Assembly: GCA_900554365.1 (NCBI GenBank)
Contig: USGY01000012.1
Coordinates: forward strand, 1-43,248
DNA length: 43,248 nt
Reading direction: 5' to 3'
DNA from: an uncultured Clostridium sp.
GTDB lineage: Bacteria; Bacillota; Clostridia; TANB77; CAG-508
Part shown: in pieces, positions 40,387-43,248 of the stretch
Layout: every line of letters begins with the position of its first letter
Numbering within the stretch: the first letter of the stretch is position 1
Program-made: the position numbers and the translations under genes
Notes under the pieces: model-generated
Database searches by the model: none
Seen by the model: only the letters and a program-made list of their open reading frames with translations
What the model was told of the DNA's origin: nothing

Positions 40387-43248
40387 TTGAAAGTAAAAGA
40401 AGTTAAATACGAGAAAGCTTCTCGTAAAGATTTCGCAAAAGTTGGCGACTTTATTGAAATGCCAAACCTTATTAAAGTCCAAAAAGATTCATATGACAAT
40501 TTCATACATAAGGGATTAGGAGAAGTATTAAAAGATATTTCACCAATTGAAGACTATTCAGGTAATCTAGTACTTGAATTTTTTGACTATTACATGGAAG
40601 ACAAGACAAAATATACAGTAGAAGAAGCAAAAGAAAGAGATGCAACATATTCTACAAGATTACATGTAAAAGTACGTTTAATAAACCGTGAAACAGGTGA
40701 AATTAAAGAGCAAGAAATTTATTTAGGTGATTTCCCACTTATGACAGATAGTGGAACATTTATTATAAATGGTGCTGAAAGAGTTGTAGTAAGCCAATTA
40801 GTACGTTCACCAGGATGCTACTATGGAGAAGAATTTGATACAAAAACAGGAAAAAGAACGTATAATTCAACAGTTATGCCTTTAAGAGGAGCTTGGCTAG
40901 AATATGAAACAGATGGAAACGATATATTCTGGGTACGTGTTGATAGAACAAGAAAAGTTCCAATAAGCACATTATTAAGAGCAATTGGTTTAGCTACAGA
41001 TAGTCAAATATTTGATTTATTTGGAGAAGAAGAATTATTAAAAACAACAATAAACAAAGACACAATAAAAGACCAAGACGAAGCTTTAATAGAAATATAC
41101 AAAAAATTAAGACCAGGAGAACTTCCAACAGTTGAAGCTGCAAGAAACTTATTTGATGGATTATTCTATGATAATAGAAGATATGATTTAGCCAAAGTTG
41201 GTAGATATAAATTCAACCAAAAACTATCTTTATCAACAAGAATAAAAGGTAAAGTGGCAGCTAAAGATATTGTAGACAGCGAAACAGGAGAAGTATTTGT
41301 TCAAGCAGGAGAAGTAATTAGTGAAGAAGTAGCTAAAGATATTCAAAATGCTGGAATAAATATTGTAGATGTAACAGTTGGTGAAAGTACAGTAAGAATT
41401 ATAGGAAATGGAACTGTAGATATTCATGCAGTATTACCAACAGTAGATTTAAGCGAATTACATATAAAAGAATTAGTAAATTATAATGTATTAAAGAATA
41501 TTATCGAAAATACAGACGAAAAAGATTTAGTTAAAGCAATATCAGAAAGAATTGAAGAATTAATACCAAAACATATTACAACAGAAGATATGATTGCTTC
41601 AATAAGCTGGTTATTGAACTTATCACATGGATTAGGAACATCAGATGATATTGACCACTTAGCAAATCGTAGAATTCGTTGCGTTGGAGAATTATTACAA
41701 AATCAATTTAGAATTGGTTTAACAAGACTTGAAAGAGTTGTTCGTGAAAGAATGACAATACAAGATTTAGATGTTGTAACACCTCAAACATTAATAAACA
41801 CTAAACCTATAACATCATCAATTCGTGAATTCTTTGGAAGTTCACAATTGTCACAATTCATGGATCAAACAAACCCATTATCAGAATTAACACATAAAAG
41901 AAGAATTTCTGCATTAGGACCTGGTGGATTAACAAGAGAAAGAGCTGGATTTGAAGTACGTGACGTTCACTATACACATTATGGTAGATTATGCCCAATC
42001 GAATCTCCAGAAGGACCAAACATTGGTCTTATATCAGCACTTTCATGCTTCGCACAAATAAATGAATATGGATTTATAGAAACACCATATAGAAAAGTAG
42101 ATCCAGAAACACATAAATTAACAGATGAAGTTGAATATATGAGTGCAGATGTAGAAGATAATTATATTATAGCTCAAGCTTCAGAGCGTGTTGATGAAGA
42201 GGGAAGATTTATAAATCCAAGAGTAAGAGTAAGACATAAAAATGAAGTTATAGAAGTTGATAGAGATAGAGTACAATATGTAGATGTATCTCCAAAACAA
42301 TTAGTTTCTGTAGCTGCAGCAATGATTCCATTCTTAGAACATGATGATGCAAAAAGAGCCTTGATGGGTGCTAACATGCAACGTCAAGCTGTACCACTTA
42401 TGATTACAGAAAGCCCAATAGTTGGAACAGGTATGGAATATAGAGCAGCTAAGGATTCAGGAATATTAGTATTAGCTGAAGATGATGGTGTAATTGAAAA
42501 AGTTACAGGTTCAGCAATTACAGTAAAATATAATAATGGAAAAACAGTAGTACATAAATTACGTAAATTCAAGAGAACAAATGGTGGAACATGTATTAAC
42601 CAAAAACCAATAGTAAAAAAAGGTGAAATAGTAAAAAAAGGTGATGCAATTGCAGATGGACCATCAACAAAAAACGGAGAAATGGCTCTTGGTAAAAACG
42701 TATTAGTAGCTTTCTCAACATGGGAAGGATACAACTACGAGGATGCTATTTTAATAAATGAAAAACTTGTAAAAGAAGATGTATTTACATCAATTCATAT
42801 TGAAGAATATGATTGTGAATGCCGTGATACAAAACTAGGTGCTGAGGAAATAACAAGAGATATTCCAAACATTGGTGATGACTCATTAAAAGACCTAGAT
42901 GAAAACGGAATTATAAGAATTGGTGCTGAAGTAAGACCAGGAGATATTTTGGTTGGAAAAGTTACACCAAAAGGAGAAACAGAGCTTACAGCTGAAGAAA
43001 GATTATTAAGAGCAATCTTTGGTGAAAAAGCAAGAGAAGTAAGAGATACATCATTAAGAGTACCACATGGTGAAGCTGGAACAATAGTAGATGTAAAAAT
43101 ATTTACTAGAGAAAATTCAGATGAATTAGGACCTGGAGTAAATCAAATTATCAGATGTTATATTGCTACAAAAACAAAAATTACAGATGCTCAAAAAATG
43201 ACTCGACGTCATGGTAACAAAGCTGATAGTTCAAGACTATTACCAGAA
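40387..43248 (+). CDS. rpoB: DNA-directed RNA polymerase subunit beta (partial, 3' end outside window)
   Basis: The 954 codons read without interruption to the end of the window. The start is TTG with GAGGTGAT at 40375-40382. The protein begins MKVKEVKYEKASRKDF and contains FIEMPNLIKVQKDSYD, the fork region and the rifampicin-binding cluster SQLSQFMDQTNPLSELTHKR with the sensitive-type residues at the usual resistance positions. PIESPEGPNIGLI, VAAAMIPFLEHDDAKRALMG and GDILVGKVTPKGETE follow. It forms the catalytic core of RNA polymerase with beta-prime. No rplL or rplJ lies in the 2 kb upstream; the gene has its own promoter and leader. The last 25 or so residues depart from the near-invariant motif expected there (see findings). 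Confidence 0.97.
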   Translation, partial: MKVKEVKYEKASRKDFAKVGDFIEMPNLIKVQKDSYDNFIHKGLGEVLKDISPIEDYSGNLVLEFFDYYMEDKTKYTVEEAKERDATYSTRLHVKVRLINRETGEIKEQEIYLGDFPLMTDSGTFIINGAERVVVSQLVRSPGCYYGEEFDTKTGKRTYNSTVMPLRGAWLEYETDGNDIFWVRVDRTRKVPISTLLRAIGLATDSQIFDLFGEEELLKTTINKDTIKDQDEALIEIYKKLRPGELPTVEAARNLFDGLFYDNRRYDLAKVGRYKFNQKLSLSTRIKGKVAAKDIVDSETGEVFVQAGEVISEEVAKDIQNAGINIVDVTVGESTVRIIGNGTVDIHAVLPTVDLSELHIKELVNYNVLKNIIENTDEKDLVKAISERIEELIPKHITTEDMIASISWLLNLSHGLGTSDDIDHLANRRIRCVGELLQNQFRIGLTRLERVVRERMTIQDLDVVTPQTLINTKPITSSIREFFGSSQLSQFMDQTNPLSELTHKRRISALGPGGLTRERAGFEVRDVHYTHYGRLCPIESPEGPNIGLISALSCFAQINEYGFIETPYRKVDPETHKLTDEVEYMSADVEDNYIIAQASERVDEEGRFINPRVRVRHKNEVIEVDRDRVQYVDVSPKQLVSVAAAMIPFLEHDDAKRALMGANMQRQAVPLMITESPIVGTGMEYRAAKDSGILVLAEDDGVIEKVTGSAITVKYNNGKTVVHKLRKFKRTNGGTCINQKPIVKKGEIVKKGDAIADGPSTKNGEMALGKNVLVAFSTWEGYNYEDAILINEKLVKEDVFTSIHIEEYDCECRDTKLGAEEITRDIPNIGDDSLKDLDENGIIRIGAEVRPGDILVGKVTPKGETELTAEERLLRAIFGEKAREVRDTSLRVPHGEAGTIVDVKIFTRENSDELGPGVNQIIRCYIATKTKITDAQKMTRRHGNKADSSRLLPE

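Overview
The window is AT-rich, Gram-positive chromosomal DNA with short intergenic gaps, AAGGAGG-type ribosome binding sites, AGA-dominated arginine codons and many TTG start codons. The gene content (mecA, radC-mreBCD-mrdA-minC, spoIIE, a SleB-type cell wall hydrolase, WG-repeat protein, rpoB) fits a spore-forming or formerly spore-forming member of the Clostridia, probably an uncultured gut lineage. The lineage is inferred from gene content only. No rRNA, tRNA, insertion sequence, prophage or CRISPR array was seen.

Layout. 90-707 (minus) is a MecA-type ClpC adaptor. 987-7225 is a cell-shape operon behind a consensus promoter: DUF4321 protein, radC, mreB, mreC, mreD, mrdA (PBP2) and minC. 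Two small minus-strand genes of unknown function converge on it (7236-7999). 8208-28306 is an accessory region of giant surface proteins. Protein A (8208-12962) and protein B (12983-16888) form a tandem pair. A separately promoted and terminated cassette follows (17001-18940), with a small unknown protein and an LRR plus transglutaminase-like protein. Last comes the 3031-residue protein C (19211-28306). 28536-34999 is a co-directional run: spoIIE, a WG-repeat protein, an unknown tail-anchored protein, acpS and tatD. lemA and htpX lie on the minus strand (35050-36580). They are followed on the plus strand by a DUF348-G5-SleB-like hydrolase (36877-37920), exodeoxyribonuclease III plus an AI-2E family permease (38027-39949), and rpoB, which runs off the end (40387-43248) behind a leader of about 290 nt with several complementary segments.

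The most interesting system is the surface-protein region. Protein C reads as a head-to-tail fusion of an A paralogue (A', residues 1 to about 1370) and a B paralogue (B', about 1373 to 3031). The membrane anchor of A' is followed after only a short basic linker by a signal-peptide-like segment of B', which begins with a retained methionine. One ORF therefore encodes two extracellular modules joined by a transmembrane hairpin, and signal peptidase could cut it into two. B' has gained a ricin-type beta-trefoil lectin domain and one extra Cna-B-like domain, and has lost a helical segment found in B. Protein B has a single cysteine in a thioester-domain-like context, but alanine stands where the thioester glutamine would be expected. 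The C-terminal signals are variant xPxTG or degenerate forms, and no sortase gene lies in the window.

Other points for a second look: the structured rpoB leader, an abrupt departure from the hyper-conserved active-site motif in the last ~80 nt of rpoB, a minC without an adjacent minD, and an unassigned strong ribosome binding site in front of gene A.
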